DNA of 64,000 nucleotides from an uncultured Christensenellaceae bacterium (GCA_910586905.1 CAJUIV010000005.1:12804-76803); one strand, 5' to 3'. Shown: positions 34,038 through 43,518, numbered from the stretch's first letter. The notes: a model not told the origin generated them from the sequence alone. A program made the numbers and translations.

Positions 34038-36611
34038 ATGAAAATTTATGCAATCGTCTCGAAATTGATAGACTATGCGGAGTGCAAACTCGAAATGAAT
34101 CCTGCGGACGCAAACTATATGCGTAACGAGATATTGGATATACTGTCTCTGCCGAGCTTCGAGGAATCCGGCAAACCGGAACCGTACGGCGATATAGACG
34201 CGCTTTTAAAAGAGTTTGTAGAAACCGGCGTTGAAGAAGGCGTTTTCGAAGAAACGGACGCTCCGTATTTTTGCGATAAAATAATGGGCGCTTTATCTTT
34301 GCTGCCTAGCGAAACCGATAATAAGTTCAAGCGAATCTTAAATACCCGAAATTCAAAGGAAGCAACCGATTGGTTATACGATTACTGCGTTAACAATACT
34401 TACGTTAAAAAAGCAATGCTCGATAAAAATCCGCGGTTTAGTAAAGACGGCGTAATAGTAACTATAAATTCAGCCAAGCCGGAATTCCGCGACCCTAGCA
34501 AAGCTAAAAGCGGCAATTCGGTCGAAGGCGGTTATCCCAGTTGCGTTATATGCCGAGAAAACGAAGGTTTTTGCGGGCGCGGCAAAAAGACGCTCAGAAC
34601 CGTGTCTTTGAAGTTGGGCGGAAAGGATTGGTTTTGGCAGTTTTCTCCTTACGGGTATTTTTATCAGCACGGAATAGCGGTAAACGCAAAGCATATTCCG
34701 ATGAAAATAGATAAACAAACGTTTGTAAATTTGATGGATTTCGCAGATAAATTTCCGCATTATTTCGTTGGATGTAACGCGCCTCTCGAGCGAATCGGCG
34801 GCAGCGTGCTTGCTCACGACCATTATCAGGGAGGCTATGAAAAGCTGCCTTTGCATACCGCTCGTTTAAAGAAAATTTTTTACTGCAAAGATTATACCGA
34901 CGTAAGGATAGGCATAGTAGATTGGCAAGGTTCGGTAGTTCGCGTCAGCGGATACGACAAAACGTCGGTTGCGGAAGTAAGCGAAACGGTGCGTAAAGCT
35001 TGGAAAAGTTATTCTAACGAAAAGCTTGGGATAATATCTTGCGATAACGGTGTGCAGTTCAACGAAATAAGTCCGACGGTTTATTTGCGTAACGGCGGTT
35101 ATGAAATGAACATCATTCTGCGTAGCAATATTACGTCTAAAGAGTACCCCGACGGCGTTTTCCACGCTCATCCCGAGTATCATATGATAAAAAAAGAATC
35201 TATCGGTCTTATCGAAGCGCAAGGTTTGTTTATACTTCCGGGTCGGCTTGTAGAGCAGCTGAGCAGAATAGAATCCGCTATCGTCGATAATGAGCCGCTG
35301 CCTTTCGATTTGGCGGAATTTAAACTTGTTTACGACGAGGTAAAACAGCATCTCGGCGCGACCGATTCGGTTTCCGTTCATTCGGCAATGGAAAGCGAAC
35401 TTGCAAGTATTTGCAACAGAATACTGCAAAATACCGCGGTATTTAAGCAAGAAAGCGATTTTTCCGAATTTTTGGAAAGCTGCGGATTTATAGACGAAAG
35501 GTACGAGTACGCGGTATCGGCTGCCGGACGTATAAACGTAATAGGTGAACATATCGATTATTGCGGAGGCAAAGTTTTACCCGCTTCGCTGTCGCTTTCT
35601 AACGTAGTTTACGTCAAACGTAACGGAACCGATAAAATCAATTTGTCTTGGACGACTTTGCCTGATAAAGTTTCTATTGACTTAACCGACTTGGAAAATT
35701 TTAACGGAACAAGGCACGCCGGATATCAGCTGGGGTGTATCAAAGTTTGGAAAAACAGCGGACGGCAAACGGTTGGCTGCGATATGCTTTTTGATTGCAA
35801 CGTGCCTTTCGGGAGCGGTCTGTCCAGTTCGGCGGCGATAGAAGTTTCCACTCTTGCGGCGCTTTCAGCGGTAAGTGGAGAATCGATTGATAAAACTCAA
35901 CTGGCGATTTTGGCCCAAAACGCCGAGCGTGAATTTACCAAAGTCAACTGCGGAATTATGGACCAATACGTATCTGCAAACGGTCAAAAGGACTGTGTTC
36001 TTATGTTGGACTGCAAAAAAATATCCGGCGTAGTTATTCCGTTAAACTTAGGCGAATACGCGTTCGTTGTAGCCAACACGAACAAACCTCACAATTTGGT
36101 TGAAAGTAAATATAACGAACGTCGCGGCGAAACGGAAGAAGCTTTGAAACGACTGAGAAAGATTTCAAATATTTCGTGTCTTGCCGAATTAACGCCCGAG
36201 CGGTTTGAAAGAGTAAAAAACGTATTAAGCGAACGCGTTTGTAAACGCGTTAAACACGTTGTGTACGAGTGCGATAGGGTAAATAGAGCCGCAGACGCGT
36301 TGAAAAGAAACGATTGTGTAAGTTTGGGAAAACTGCTTAACGAATCGCACGAATCGTTAAAAAACGATTTCGAAGTTTCCTGCAAAGAACTTGACGTTTT
36401 GGCAGAATCGGCGCAGAATAATCCTTATTGTTTGGGCTCGCGTATGATAGGAGGAGGTTTCGGCGGTTGTACTCTGTCGCTTGTAAAAAAAGATAAAATC
36501 GAGCGGTTTAAAACCGTTGTCGGCAATAAATATAAAGAGTTAACCGGAAACGACGCTGTGTTTATAGACGTTGAAATTGCAGACGGTTTAAAAATACGAA
36601 AACTGATTTAG
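34038..36611 (+). CDS. fused galactose-1-phosphate uridylyltransferase / galactokinase
   Basis: 857 residues in one uninterrupted frame. Residues 1 to about 480 are a class II GalT (UDP-glucose-hexose-1-P uridylyltransferase): CVICRENEGFCGRG (169-182), GGSVLAHDHYQGG with the HxHxQ active site H260, H262, Q264, and HAHPEYHM. Residues about 485-857 are a GHMP galactokinase: GRINVIGEHIDYCGG (497-511), ATP-loop VPFGSGLSSSAA (589-600) and MIGGGFGGC (803-811). Both catalytic halves are intact. They catalyse the first two linked Leloir steps, galactose to Gal-1-P and then to UDP-galactose. AAAGGA precedes the ATG and galE follows by 9 bases. Normally these are two proteins. Confidence 0.93.
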   Translation: MKIYAIVSKLIDYAECKLEMNPADANYMRNEILDILSLPSFEESGKPEPYGDIDALLKEFVETGVEEGVFEETDAPYFCDKIMGALSLLPSETDNKFKRILNTRNSKEATDWLYDYCVNNTYVKKAMLDKNPRFSKDGVIVTINSAKPEFRDPSKAKSGNSVEGGYPSCVICRENEGFCGRGKKTLRTVSLKLGGKDWFWQFSPYGYFYQHGIAVNAKHIPMKIDKQTFVNLMDFADKFPHYFVGCNAPLERIGGSVLAHDHYQGGYEKLPLHTARLKKIFYCKDYTDVRIGIVDWQGSVVRVSGYDKTSVAEVSETVRKAWKSYSNEKLGIISCDNGVQFNEISPTVYLRNGGYEMNIILRSNITSKEYPDGVFHAHPEYHMIKKESIGLIEAQGLFILPGRLVEQLSRIESAIVDNEPLPFDLAEFKLVYDEVKQHLGATDSVSVHSAMESELASICNRILQNTAVFKQESDFSEFLESCGFIDERYEYAVSAAGRINVIGEHIDYCGGKVLPASLSLSNVVYVKRNGTDKINLSWTTLPDKVSIDLTDLENFNGTRHAGYQLGCIKVWKNSGRQTVGCDMLFDCNVPFGSGLSSSAAIEVSTLAALSAVSGESIDKTQLAILAQNAEREFTKVNCGIMDQYVSANGQKDCVLMLDCKKISGVVIPLNLGEYAFVVANTNKPHNLVESKYNERRGETEEALKRLRKISNISCLAELTPERFERVKNVLSERVCKRVKHVVYECDRVNRAADALKRNDCVSLGKLLNESHESLKNDFEVSCKELDVLAESAQNNPYCLGSRMIGGGFGGCTLSLVKKDKIERFKTVVGNKYKELTGNDAVFIDVEIADGLKIRKLI

Positions 36612-36620
36612 GAGGACTAC

Positions 36621-37634
36621 ATGAAAATACTTGTAAGCGGAGGAACGGGATATATCGGTTCTCATACCGCGGTGGAGCTTTTGGAAAAAGGACACGAAGT
36701 CGTGGCTGTGGATAATTTTTCCAATTCTTCTCCGGAAGTTTTGAACCGAATAAAAAGAATTACAGGAAAAGACGTTGTTTTTTACGAAGGAGACGTAAGA
36801 AATCGCGGTTTGCTAAACAAGGTATTCGATGAAAATAATATAGATTGGGTAATTCATTTTGCAGGACTAAAAGCGGTGGGCGAAAGCTGCGTAAAGCCGT
36901 TGGAGTACTACGATAACAATTTGTATGGTACGTTGGTACTGCTTGAAACTATGAGGGAACACGGCTGTAAAAAAATCGTATTTTCTTCTTCCGCCACCGT
37001 ATACGGAAATCCCGAGAGATTGCCCGTGGACGAAACTTGTAAAACCGGCGGAACAACCAATCCATACGGTACAAGTAAATATTTTCAGGAAATTATGCTT
37101 AGCGATTTGTATAAAGCGGATAATGATTGGACCGTCGTTCTTTTGAGATATTTTAATCCTGTCGGCGCTCACGAAAGCGGCCTTATCGGCGAAAATCCAA
37201 AAGGTATTCCAAATAATCTTACGCCCTACGTCGCCAAAGTGGCGATTGGAGAACTTTCCGAAGTTTCCGTTTTCGGCAACGATTACGACACTCTAGACGG
37301 TACCGGTGTGCGCGATTACATTCACGTTGTAGATTTGGCAAAAGGACACGTTTCCGCAATAGAAGGGATACGCAACGTCGGAGTATACGCGTATAATTTG
37401 GGAACGGGCAACGGTTACAGCGTTTTGCAGGTAATCGGAGCGTTTGAAAAAGCGTGTGGACATCCTATTCCGTACAAAATAGTCGGCCGCCGCGACGGAG
37501 ATATCGCGACGTGTTACGCTGACGCAAGCAAAGCTGAAAAAGAACTGGGTTGGCGCGCCGATTTGAATTTGGACGATATGTGCGCTTCTTTGTGGAATTG
37601 GCAGTTCAAAAATCCCAAGGGTTACGATAAATAG
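36621..37634 (+). CDS. galE: UDP-glucose 4-epimerase
   Basis: 337 residues, a short-chain dehydrogenase that interconverts UDP-galactose and UDP-glucose with bound NAD. Visible are GGTGYIGSHT (7-16), VIHFAGLKAVGES, the Ser in FSSSATVYG, the catalytic YGTSKY and RYFNPVGAHESGLIGE. AGGAGG lies before the ATG, 9 bases after the fused gene's stop. It completes the Leloir set in this operon. A hexose mutarotase or pgm is not in the window. Confidence 0.95.
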   Translation: MKILVSGGTGYIGSHTAVELLEKGHEVVAVDNFSNSSPEVLNRIKRITGKDVVFYEGDVRNRGLLNKVFDENNIDWVIHFAGLKAVGESCVKPLEYYDNNLYGTLVLLETMREHGCKKIVFSSSATVYGNPERLPVDETCKTGGTTNPYGTSKYFQEIMLSDLYKADNDWTVVLLRYFNPVGAHESGLIGENPKGIPNNLTPYVAKVAIGELSEVSVFGNDYDTLDGTGVRDYIHVVDLAKGHVSAIEGIRNVGVYAYNLGTGNGYSVLQVIGAFEKACGHPIPYKIVGRRDGDIATCYADASKAEKELGWRADLNLDDMCASLWNWQFKNPKGYDK

Positions 37635-37643
37635 CGGATGTTT

Positions 37644-37673
37644 AAAAGTCGGACATTGTTTCGGCTTTTTTCT
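37644..37673 (+). terminator. terminator of the galactose operon
   Basis: AAAAGTCG / CGGCTTTT (one G-U) with a 10-base loop, then T-run. Confidence 0.65.
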
Positions 37674-37691
37674 TTGCGTAAAAACAAACGA

Positions 37692-37720
37692 ATGACAATT
37701 CTTGCGAAATTTGATATAAT
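37692..37720 (+). promoter_or_regulatory. promoter of the HAD phosphatase
   Basis: ATGACA (37692-37697), 17-base spacer, TATAAT (37715-37720). Confidence 0.6.
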
Positions 37721-37831
37721 CCCTTATATATTCTGCTAATATGTCATCGCAGATATTTTACGGTCGGTTATGCGTCAGAGAAAAATCTTAATGACGAGTC
37801 GTTTTCGGTTATGCTCGAGAGGTAATAAAAA

Positions 37832-38404
37832 ATGGCAAAAAATCTATATATTTTCGATTGCTTCGGCGTAGTTATAAGCAACGTTTCGGGTTTGTGGATG
37901 AACAAGCGTTTAAACGCGGAACAGCAGGAATTTATGTGTAAGAACGTTTTTCGCAGTATCGATACCGGTAAAACGTCAATGGAATGGATGTTCGATATTA
38001 TTTGCGAAAAATTCGGCATGCAAAAGGAAACGGTAAAAAAAGAGTGGGCGGACGAAGAATTTGTATTAACCGATACTGTCGATTTAATTCGGAAACTGCG
38101 AGCGAACGGCGATACCGTGGCGCTTCTTTCCAACGCGTCTAAGGAATACGTAGATTATTTATTCGACAGATTCGATTTAAATCGGTATTTCGATAAAATT
38201 TTCGTTTCGTCAGTTTACGGTTGCGCGAAACCGGATAAGGTGTTTTATGAAATATGCGTAAAGAGTTTTGACGAAAAATTTGAGAATATTTATTTTACCG
38301 ACGATACGCCCGGCAATCTTTTAGATTTAGAGCAATTCGGCATAAAACCCGTATTGTTTAAAAACGCAAAAGATTTTAAAAAAGCGGTCGGTCTGAAAGA
38401 TTAA
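37832..38404 (+). CDS. HAD-superfamily phosphatase, YihX-like
   Basis: 190 residues. HAD motif I is IFDCFGVV, where the second Asp of DxD is Phe; motif II is LLSNAS, the Lys region is CAKPDKVFYE, and motif IV YFTDDTPGN. The group with FDxGxV at motif I includes YihX, an alpha-glucose-1-phosphatase, so a sugar phosphate is a plausible substrate, and the galactose genes just upstream make this attractive. It is not cotranscribed, having its own promoter and a bidirectional terminator. Exact substrate unknown. Confidence 0.8.
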   Translation: MAKNLYIFDCFGVVISNVSGLWMNKRLNAEQQEFMCKNVFRSIDTGKTSMEWMFDIICEKFGMQKETVKKEWADEEFVLTDTVDLIRKLRANGDTVALLSNASKEYVDYLFDRFDLNRYFDKIFVSSVYGCAKPDKVFYEICVKSFDEKFENIYFTDDTPGNLLDLEQFGIKPVLFKNAKDFKKAVGLKD

Positions 38405-38431
38405 GAAGTAAAGCGTTTATAAAAATATCGA

Positions 38432-38464
38432 AAAGGACTGAAAAAATTGGTTTTTCAGTCCTTT
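38432..38464. terminator. bidirectional terminator
   Basis: 14-base perfect stem AAAGGACTGAAAAA / TTTTTCAGTCCTTT with a 5-base loop, between two convergent genes. Confidence 0.9.
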
Positions 38465-38476
38465 GATTTGTATTTT

Positions 38477-39334
38477 TTAATGTTTGTCCGCGTCGAAACG
38501 GTGTGTTCTTCGTTTTACAAACGGCGTTTTTACAACGTCAATTTGCCGTTTTAACATGTGCGTACCGAAGCGCAACTCTCCGCTTAAAACGCGTTTTTCT
38601 CCGTCCAAACAAAAGGTTTGCGGTTCCTTAAGCCGTATCGTCAATTCGTCGAAAGGTATCAAAACCCAATTTTTGCGTTCCGTCGGTTTTTTTACTCCGC
38701 AAAAGAAAACTCGAAAAAAAGGAAAAAACATTTTCGCTCGGTTTACCGCGTTGTCTTTTCCGCAGGAACGTATAGCGACCAAATACAGTCCTTTGCGTTT
38801 TTTGTAGCTTTTGTTGAACGGAAAACCGAAACATCGATAGCTTTTAAGTATCATAAGTAAAGTAAAGTCGCCGTCGATTTTTTTGCCGTCCGCGATAATT
38901 TCAGCGGATATTTCGAAACTTCGGAAACTTTTTAATACTTGCGGAAGGTAGGCGATAGCTTTCCATTTTTTTTTGCTTTTGTTTTCGGCAGAATAGCCTA
39001 TCTCCGTAAAACTGCCCGCGGCGCATACGTACGAAAAAAATTGTTCGTTCACTTTCCCCAGCGACACGATGGGGTTGTCCGTATGCGCCGTTTCGTTAAG
39101 CGTTCCGCAAGGAGCGTATATAAGCCTTGTGTCGCGGCATTTTTCAATAGCGTTATGTAAAGTGCCGTCGCCTCCGCAAACTATAACCGTGTCGTAACCT
39201 TCGGCAGACCAATCGGTTTGGCTGTCGATGGTTTCTATTTCGGTATCTACGCATCCAAGAGCGTTTAGCAGTTTGTCAACGTCCAGTTTGCAAAAATTTC
39301 CGCTATCGGCGTTGACGACCAGTTTACACGTCAA
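38477..39334 (-). CDS. diacylglycerol kinase-family lipid kinase
   Basis: 285 residues from a TTG start at 39334, chosen because AAGGAG lies 7 bases ahead. The catalytic nucleotide motif VIVCGGDGTLHNAIEK (about 50-65) and PCGTLNETA are the DAGK hallmarks; the C-terminal beta domain carries the usual FCLDGE motif. Family members phosphorylate diacylglycerol or related lipids with ATP at the membrane (DgkB, YegS). The protein is short and very basic in the C-terminus. The substrate cannot be told. Confidence 0.85.
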   Translation of the reverse strand: MTCKLVVNADSGNFCKLDVDKLLNALGCVDTEIETIDSQTDWSAEGYDTVIVCGGDGTLHNAIEKCRDTRLIYAPCGTLNETAHTDNPIVSLGKVNEQFFSYVCAAGSFTEIGYSAENKSKKKWKAIAYLPQVLKSFRSFEISAEIIADGKKIDGDFTLLMILKSYRCFGFPFNKSYKKRKGLYLVAIRSCGKDNAVNRAKMFFPFFRVFFCGVKKPTERKNWVLIPFDELTIRLKEPQTFCLDGEKRVLSGELRFGTHMLKRQIDVVKTPFVKRRTHRFDADKH

Positions 39335-39427
39335 GTTGTTTCTCCTTTGTCAATATACGCGCTTTCGCTTAGTTGTGTTATAAAAACAGTTTGCGTAATA
39401 ACGCGGTTATTATGCGTCCGCCGGCGG

Positions 39428-39456
39428 TTGACAAGGGCTAAAACCGATGTTAAAAT
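39428..39456 (+). promoter_or_regulatory. promoter of tcdA
   Basis: Perfect TTGACA (39428-39433), 17-base spacer, TAAAAT (39451-39456). The start near 39463 leaves only a 10-base leader with AAAGGTG as ribosome site. Confidence 0.8.
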
Positions 39457-39472
39457 CATTTAAAGGTGAATT

Positions 39473-40180
39473 ATGGAACGATTTTGCAGAACTGAAATGT
39501 TAATAGGAAAAGAAAACGTGAAACTGCTTTCGAAAAAAAACGTCGCGGTCTTCGGTTTGGGCGGCGTGGGAGGTTACGTCGCCGAAGCTCTTGCCCGCGG
39601 CGGCGTGGGTAAACTTACGTTGGTTGACTTCGACGTTGTAACGGAAAGCAATATCAACCGTCAGCTTTATGCTCTCAATTCTACGTTGGGGCAATTTAAG
39701 ACGGAAGCGGCAAAGGAACGTATATCGGATATAAATCCTTACTGTCAAGTCGACGCGGTAAACGTCAGGTTCGATGCCGAGAGTCTTGCGCAATTCGATT
39801 TTTCCAAGTTTGACTACGTTGCGGACGCCATCGATACCGTTACTAGCAAGTTGCTGCTTGTAGAAACGTGCGTAAAGCGCAATGTCCCGGTTATTTCTTG
39901 TATGGGCGCGGGAAACAAGCTGGACGCCGCGGCGTTTAAAGTTGCCGATATATCTCAAACCTCAGTTTGTCCTTTGGCAAGAGTTATGCGGCGTGAGCTG
40001 AAAAAACGCGGCGTGTACGGTTTAAAGGTGGTGTATTCCGAAGAACAGCCTAAATCTCCTTTGCCGTATGAGCAGAGTGAAAAACGTCAAACGCCGGGCA
40101 GCGTATCGTTCGTTCCTCCCGTAGCGGGGTTTATTACGGCGGGTGAAATTATAAAAGATTTGACAAATATAAAGACGTGA
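39473..40180 (+). CDS. tcdA: tRNA threonylcarbamoyladenosine dehydratase (ThiF/E1 family)
   Basis: 235 residues. TcdA cyclises t6A37 of tRNA to ct6A using ATP. The adenylation fold shows VAVFGLGGVGGYVAEALAR (24-42), DFDVVTESNINRQLYAL with the family Arg, FKTEAAKERI, and DAIDTVTSK. The C-terminal SVSFVPPVAGFITAGE is typical of TcdA rather than MoeB or ThiF. Length is in the usual range of 230-260. Single-gene transcript with its own strong promoter. Confidence 0.92.
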   Translation: MERFCRTEMLIGKENVKLLSKKNVAVFGLGGVGGYVAEALARGGVGKLTLVDFDVVTESNINRQLYALNSTLGQFKTEAAKERISDINPYCQVDAVNVRFDAESLAQFDFSKFDYVADAIDTVTSKLLLVETCVKRNVPVISCMGAGNKLDAAAFKVADISQTSVCPLARVMRRELKKRGVYGLKVVYSEEQPKSPLPYEQSEKRQTPGSVSFVPPVAGFITAGEIIKDLTNIKT

Positions 40181-40366
40181 AAAGCTATCGGCGAATTTAT
40201 GTCTTTATTGTGCGGTTTGTTATCATCCGTTAAAAACGGGTCGGTACCGTAAAAGCGTATCGTATATCTAAGATTAAATCCCGTTTTGTTAGACTAAACG
40301 AGCGGTTGCGCGTTTAAAGTTTATCTGACGGTACCAAGTCAAACGAGAGTTTTTTTTCGCAGTTGA

Positions 40367-40417
40367 AACGCACCTCCGCCGGCTATCGCTTTGGAAGGTG
40401 CGTTTGGATTTTATTTA
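40367..40417 (+). terminator. terminator-like hairpin after tcdA
   Basis: AAACGCACCTCC / GAAGGTGCGTTT (one mismatch) with a 16-base loop and T-rich tail on plus, 187 bases after tcdA. The 185 bases before it hold no gene. Confidence 0.6.
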
Positions 40418-40458
40418 TTGTACGGCTTTTTATCGCGAACGTTCTACGTGGTTGTATT

Positions 40459-43128
40459 TTAAATTTCAGAGAAGATTTTGTTTTTGCGTTTACTTATAGC
40501 GCGCATTATAAGTTTTTGAATTTCAACGAGGGGTACAATCGAAAATGCCAACGCGAGAGAAATAATATATTCCTGACAGGAAATAATAGCTTGCCCGTTT
40601 TCGTTTGCAAAGCCGAAAGCGGTGTTGACGTAAGGAACGAACACTACGGCGGTTGTAAGCGCAAGGGAGCAACACATAGCAATCCATAACAGTTTATTGT
40701 GCGATTTGGTTTTAAATATGCTTTTATGCATACTGCGCGCGTTATATGCGTGGAAGATTTCGGTCATGCTCATCGTAATAAAAGCCATCGTCATACCTTG
40801 TTCGCTGCTCAGTCCGTTATGCTCCAGGCTGCATCCTATAAAATATGCCGCAAGCGTTATCGCCGATACGAACAGTCCGTGAACAACGATGTTTACGCCG
40901 AGTCCGCGCGCGAAAATATTTTCTTTTTTGCTGCGCGGCGGCACGTTCATAATATCGGGTTCCGCTTTTTCGGTACCGAGAGCTATGGCGGGGAACGTAT
41001 CGGTTATAAGATTTATCCAAAGTAAATGCGCGGGTTTAAGAAGCGTAAATCCGCATACGGTCGCGGCGAATACCGATATAACTTCGGCAAGGTTGCTCGA
41101 CAGCAAAAACTGAATCGCTTTGCGTATATTGTCGTATATTCGTCTGCCTTCGTTAACGGCGGTTACTATCGTCGCGAAGTTGTCGTCCGTAAGTATCATA
41201 TCGGCTGTATTCTTGGTAACGTCCGTTCCCGTAATGCCCATCCCGACGCCGATATCCGCGGCTTTTATAGACGGCGCGTCGTTAACGCCGTCGCCCGTCA
41301 TCGCGCACACTTTGCCGAGTTTTTTCCAAGCGTTCACGATTCTGGCTTTGTGCTCGGGCTGTACACGCGCGTATACCGAGTAGATAGTTATCGCTTTTTC
41401 AAACTGTTCGTCTGTCATATCGTCCAGTTCGGCCCCTAAAATCGCTTCGCTCGAATCGGTTATAATGTCCAATTCTTTAGCTATGGCTACCGCGGTATCT
41501 ATATGGTCGCCCGTAATCATTATCGGGCGTATAACGGCTTTTTTGCATTGTTTTATGGCTTGCATAACTTCGGGACGAACGGGGTCAATCATTCCCGACA
41601 GTCCTATAAAAGTCATTTCCCGTTCTATCGAATCGGGCGTTATTTCCTGCGGCAAAGTTTTATAATTTACGCAAGCAAACGCAAGCACGCGCAAAGCTTT
41701 GTCCGCCATTCGTTTGTTTTCCGATAATATCCGTTCTTTGATTTCACGCGTAAGTTTTACTGTTTTACCGTTTACAATCGCGTGAGTACAGCGTGATAGT
41801 ATAACGTCTACAGCGCCTTTAGTATACTGCACGAAACCGTTTTCGGTTTTGTGAACTGTGGACATCATTTTGCGTTCGGAATCGAACGGCGCTTCGTCTA
41901 TTCTCGGAGTTTGTTTTTCCAATTCGGTCTTATCGTATCCGCAAGAGCAGGCGTAGTTGACAAGCGCGCATTCGGTAGGCTCTCCTACGGCTTTCCCGTT
42001 AGATAAAGCCGCGTCCGCGCAAAGTGCGTTAGCCGTTTTCAAAAGCTTTTCGTCGTCGGCGTAAGTTTCTACAACCGTCATTACGTTTTGCGTAAGAGTT
42101 CCGGTTTTGTCCGAACAGATAATTTCGCACGAACCGAGCGTTTCTACCGCGGTTAACTTTCGAATTACGGCGTTTTTCTTACTCATATTGGTTACACCTA
42201 TCGATAAAACTATTGTTACCACTGTAGCTAATCCCTCGGGTATCGCCGCAACTGCAAGTCCTATGGCAACGAAAAGAGAGTCTAAAACCGTTTCTTTTGC
42301 AAACCCGTCCATTATGAGTTTAAAACCGAAAATAAATATCGAAATTCCTATAACAACGTATGTTAAAATTTTGCTCAATTGGGACATTTTAAGCTGCAGC
42401 GGAGTTTTTTCCTCTTTGGCAGAAGCTATAAAATCTGCGATTTTTCCCATTTCGGTATTGGCGCCGGTTGCGACAACAACCGCTTCGGCTCTGCCGTAAA
42501 CAACGGTACTTCCGAGATACAGCATGTTTTTTCTGTCGCCCAAAGCGGCGTTTCCTTCGATTTTATCGGAATGCTTTAAAACGGGTACGCTTTCGCCTGT
42601 GAGCGCAGATTCTTCTGCTTTTAAACTGTGAGATTCTATAACGCGTAAATCGGCGGGTACGCTGTCGCCTGCTTCTAATAAAACGATATCTCCCACCGTC
42701 AAATCGCAGCTGTCTATTTTAAGCATTTCGCCGCCGCGTACGACGCGGCATTTGCCGGTTGCCATATTTTGAAGCGACTCTAAAGCTTTTTCGGCTTTGC
42801 TTTCCTGTATTACGCCGAGAACAGCGTTGAGTATAACTACTATCGCAATTATAATTACGTCTGCAAACGATTCGTTTTCGTTTGCCGGATTTAAATTATT
42901 TACGAGAGTTAACGCAAGGCTTACAATAGCGGCGATAAGCAAAATCAAAATCATAGGGTCCGCCAGCTGTTTTAAAAGACGTTTAAACGCGGACGTTTTC
43001 TTTTTTGCCGCAAGCGCGTTTTTTCCGTTTTTTGCCAGCCTGGACGTCGCTTCGTCTGTACTTAGACCTTCTATCCCCGACTTTACTTCGTTTAACGTTT
43101 CTTGAATTGTCAGTTTGTAATATTCCAT
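40459..43128 (-). CDS. P-type cation ATPase, PMR1/SERCA-like, probably Mn2+ (or Ca2+) export
   Basis: 889 residues from ATG 43128 with GAGGAG just ahead; a longer frame to 43227 runs into the riboswitch leader. Domains: N-terminal cation-ATPase region (1-60), actuator with TGES (177-180), M4 with PEGL (297-300), phosphorylation DKTGTLT (Asp340), and M5 LLSSNLAEV plus M6 NLITDTFPA holding the Asn, Glu, Thr and Asp ligands of the Ca/Mn site. The C-terminus has four further helices. The yybP-ykoY leader argues strongly for manganese, as for Lactococcus YoaB. It should move the metal out of the cytosol. Confidence 0.92.
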   Translation of the reverse strand: MEYYKLTIQETLNEVKSGIEGLSTDEATSRLAKNGKNALAAKKKTSAFKRLLKQLADPMILILLIAAIVSLALTLVNNLNPANENESFADVIIIAIVVILNAVLGVIQESKAEKALESLQNMATGKCRVVRGGEMLKIDSCDLTVGDIVLLEAGDSVPADLRVIESHSLKAEESALTGESVPVLKHSDKIEGNAALGDRKNMLYLGSTVVYGRAEAVVVATGANTEMGKIADFIASAKEEKTPLQLKMSQLSKILTYVVIGISIFIFGFKLIMDGFAKETVLDSLFVAIGLAVAAIPEGLATVVTIVLSIGVTNMSKKNAVIRKLTAVETLGSCEIICSDKTGTLTQNVMTVVETYADDEKLLKTANALCADAALSNGKAVGEPTECALVNYACSCGYDKTELEKQTPRIDEAPFDSERKMMSTVHKTENGFVQYTKGAVDVILSRCTHAIVNGKTVKLTREIKERILSENKRMADKALRVLAFACVNYKTLPQEITPDSIEREMTFIGLSGMIDPVRPEVMQAIKQCKKAVIRPIMITGDHIDTAVAIAKELDIITDSSEAILGAELDDMTDEQFEKAITIYSVYARVQPEHKARIVNAWKKLGKVCAMTGDGVNDAPSIKAADIGVGMGITGTDVTKNTADMILTDDNFATIVTAVNEGRRIYDNIRKAIQFLLSSNLAEVISVFAATVCGFTLLKPAHLLWINLITDTFPAIALGTEKAEPDIMNVPPRSKKENIFARGLGVNIVVHGLFVSAITLAAYFIGCSLEHNGLSSEQGMTMAFITMSMTEIFHAYNARSMHKSIFKTKSHNKLLWIAMCCSLALTTAVVFVPYVNTAFGFANENGQAIISCQEYIISLALAFSIVPLVEIQKLIMRAISKRKNKIFSEI

Positions 43129-43180
43129 ATTTTCTCCTCGATTTAAATTTGCGCAGTATGCATTTTGTTTATTTGGGTAA

Positions 43181-43310
43181 ATAAAAAACCCACGCAACCT
43201 CTTATGTAACGGTTGCGTGAGTCTCATACGTTAAAAGCAACGCCGGACTTGTTTCTAAGTCGGCTGACGGCGATTGCTGCGCGTTTAAACGCGCCGATTA
43301 CTCCCTCACG
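43181..43310 (-). ncRNA. yybP-ykoY manganese riboswitch with built-in terminator
   Basis: Read on minus from 43310: GTGAGGGAGTAA, P2 GCGCGTTTAAACGCGC, then AGCAA…TTGCT, CGCCG…CGGCG and GACTT…AAGTC helices with the conserved CGTCAG, and closing GAGACTCAC. These are the diagnostic blocks (GGGAGUA, CGUCA, GAGAC). P1 is CGTGAG (43310-43305) with CTCACG (43221-43216). Immediately after, CACGCAACC / GGTTGCGTG (43219-43191) and a T-run form a terminator whose 5' arm shares 4 bases with P1. Bound metal should hold P1 and block the terminator, giving an on-switch. Confidence 0.88.
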
Positions 43311-43326
43311 ATATTTAATTGCAACA

Positions 43327-43355
43327 AGTATATTATATTCGTTAAAAGTTGTCAA
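43327..43355 (-). promoter_or_regulatory. promoter of the riboswitch-P-type ATPase transcript
   Basis: On minus, perfect TTGACA (43355-43350), 17-base spacer, TATACT (43332-43327). Start about 43320, 10 bases before the aptamer. Confidence 0.85.
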
Positions 43356-43376
43356 CAGAATTTTTAAAATAAACTT

Positions 43377-43406
43377 TTGACAATTTCTATGTTGAGGGTA
43401 TAAAAT
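43377..43406 (+). promoter_or_regulatory. divergent promoter of the acyl-ACP thioesterase
   Basis: TTGACA (43377-43382) with TAAAAT (43401-43406) after 18 bases, or TATAAA after 16. Its -35 is 21 bases from that of the Mn-switch promoter. Confidence 0.65.
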
Positions 43407-43518
43407 AAAACTGTATTAAAATAAATTCAACGATAATTTGACTTTTCAGATTTTTTGTAATTTGGCGCGTTTACGATTACGCGCTTTTCGAGTTTATTTC
43501 GCAATAAGGAGAGTTAAT

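Noticed and set aside
43129..43227. N-terminal extension of the P-type ATPase by 33 residues
   Set aside because: This stretch is the riboswitch terminator and leader; the ATG at 43128 has GAGGAG and fits the family start.
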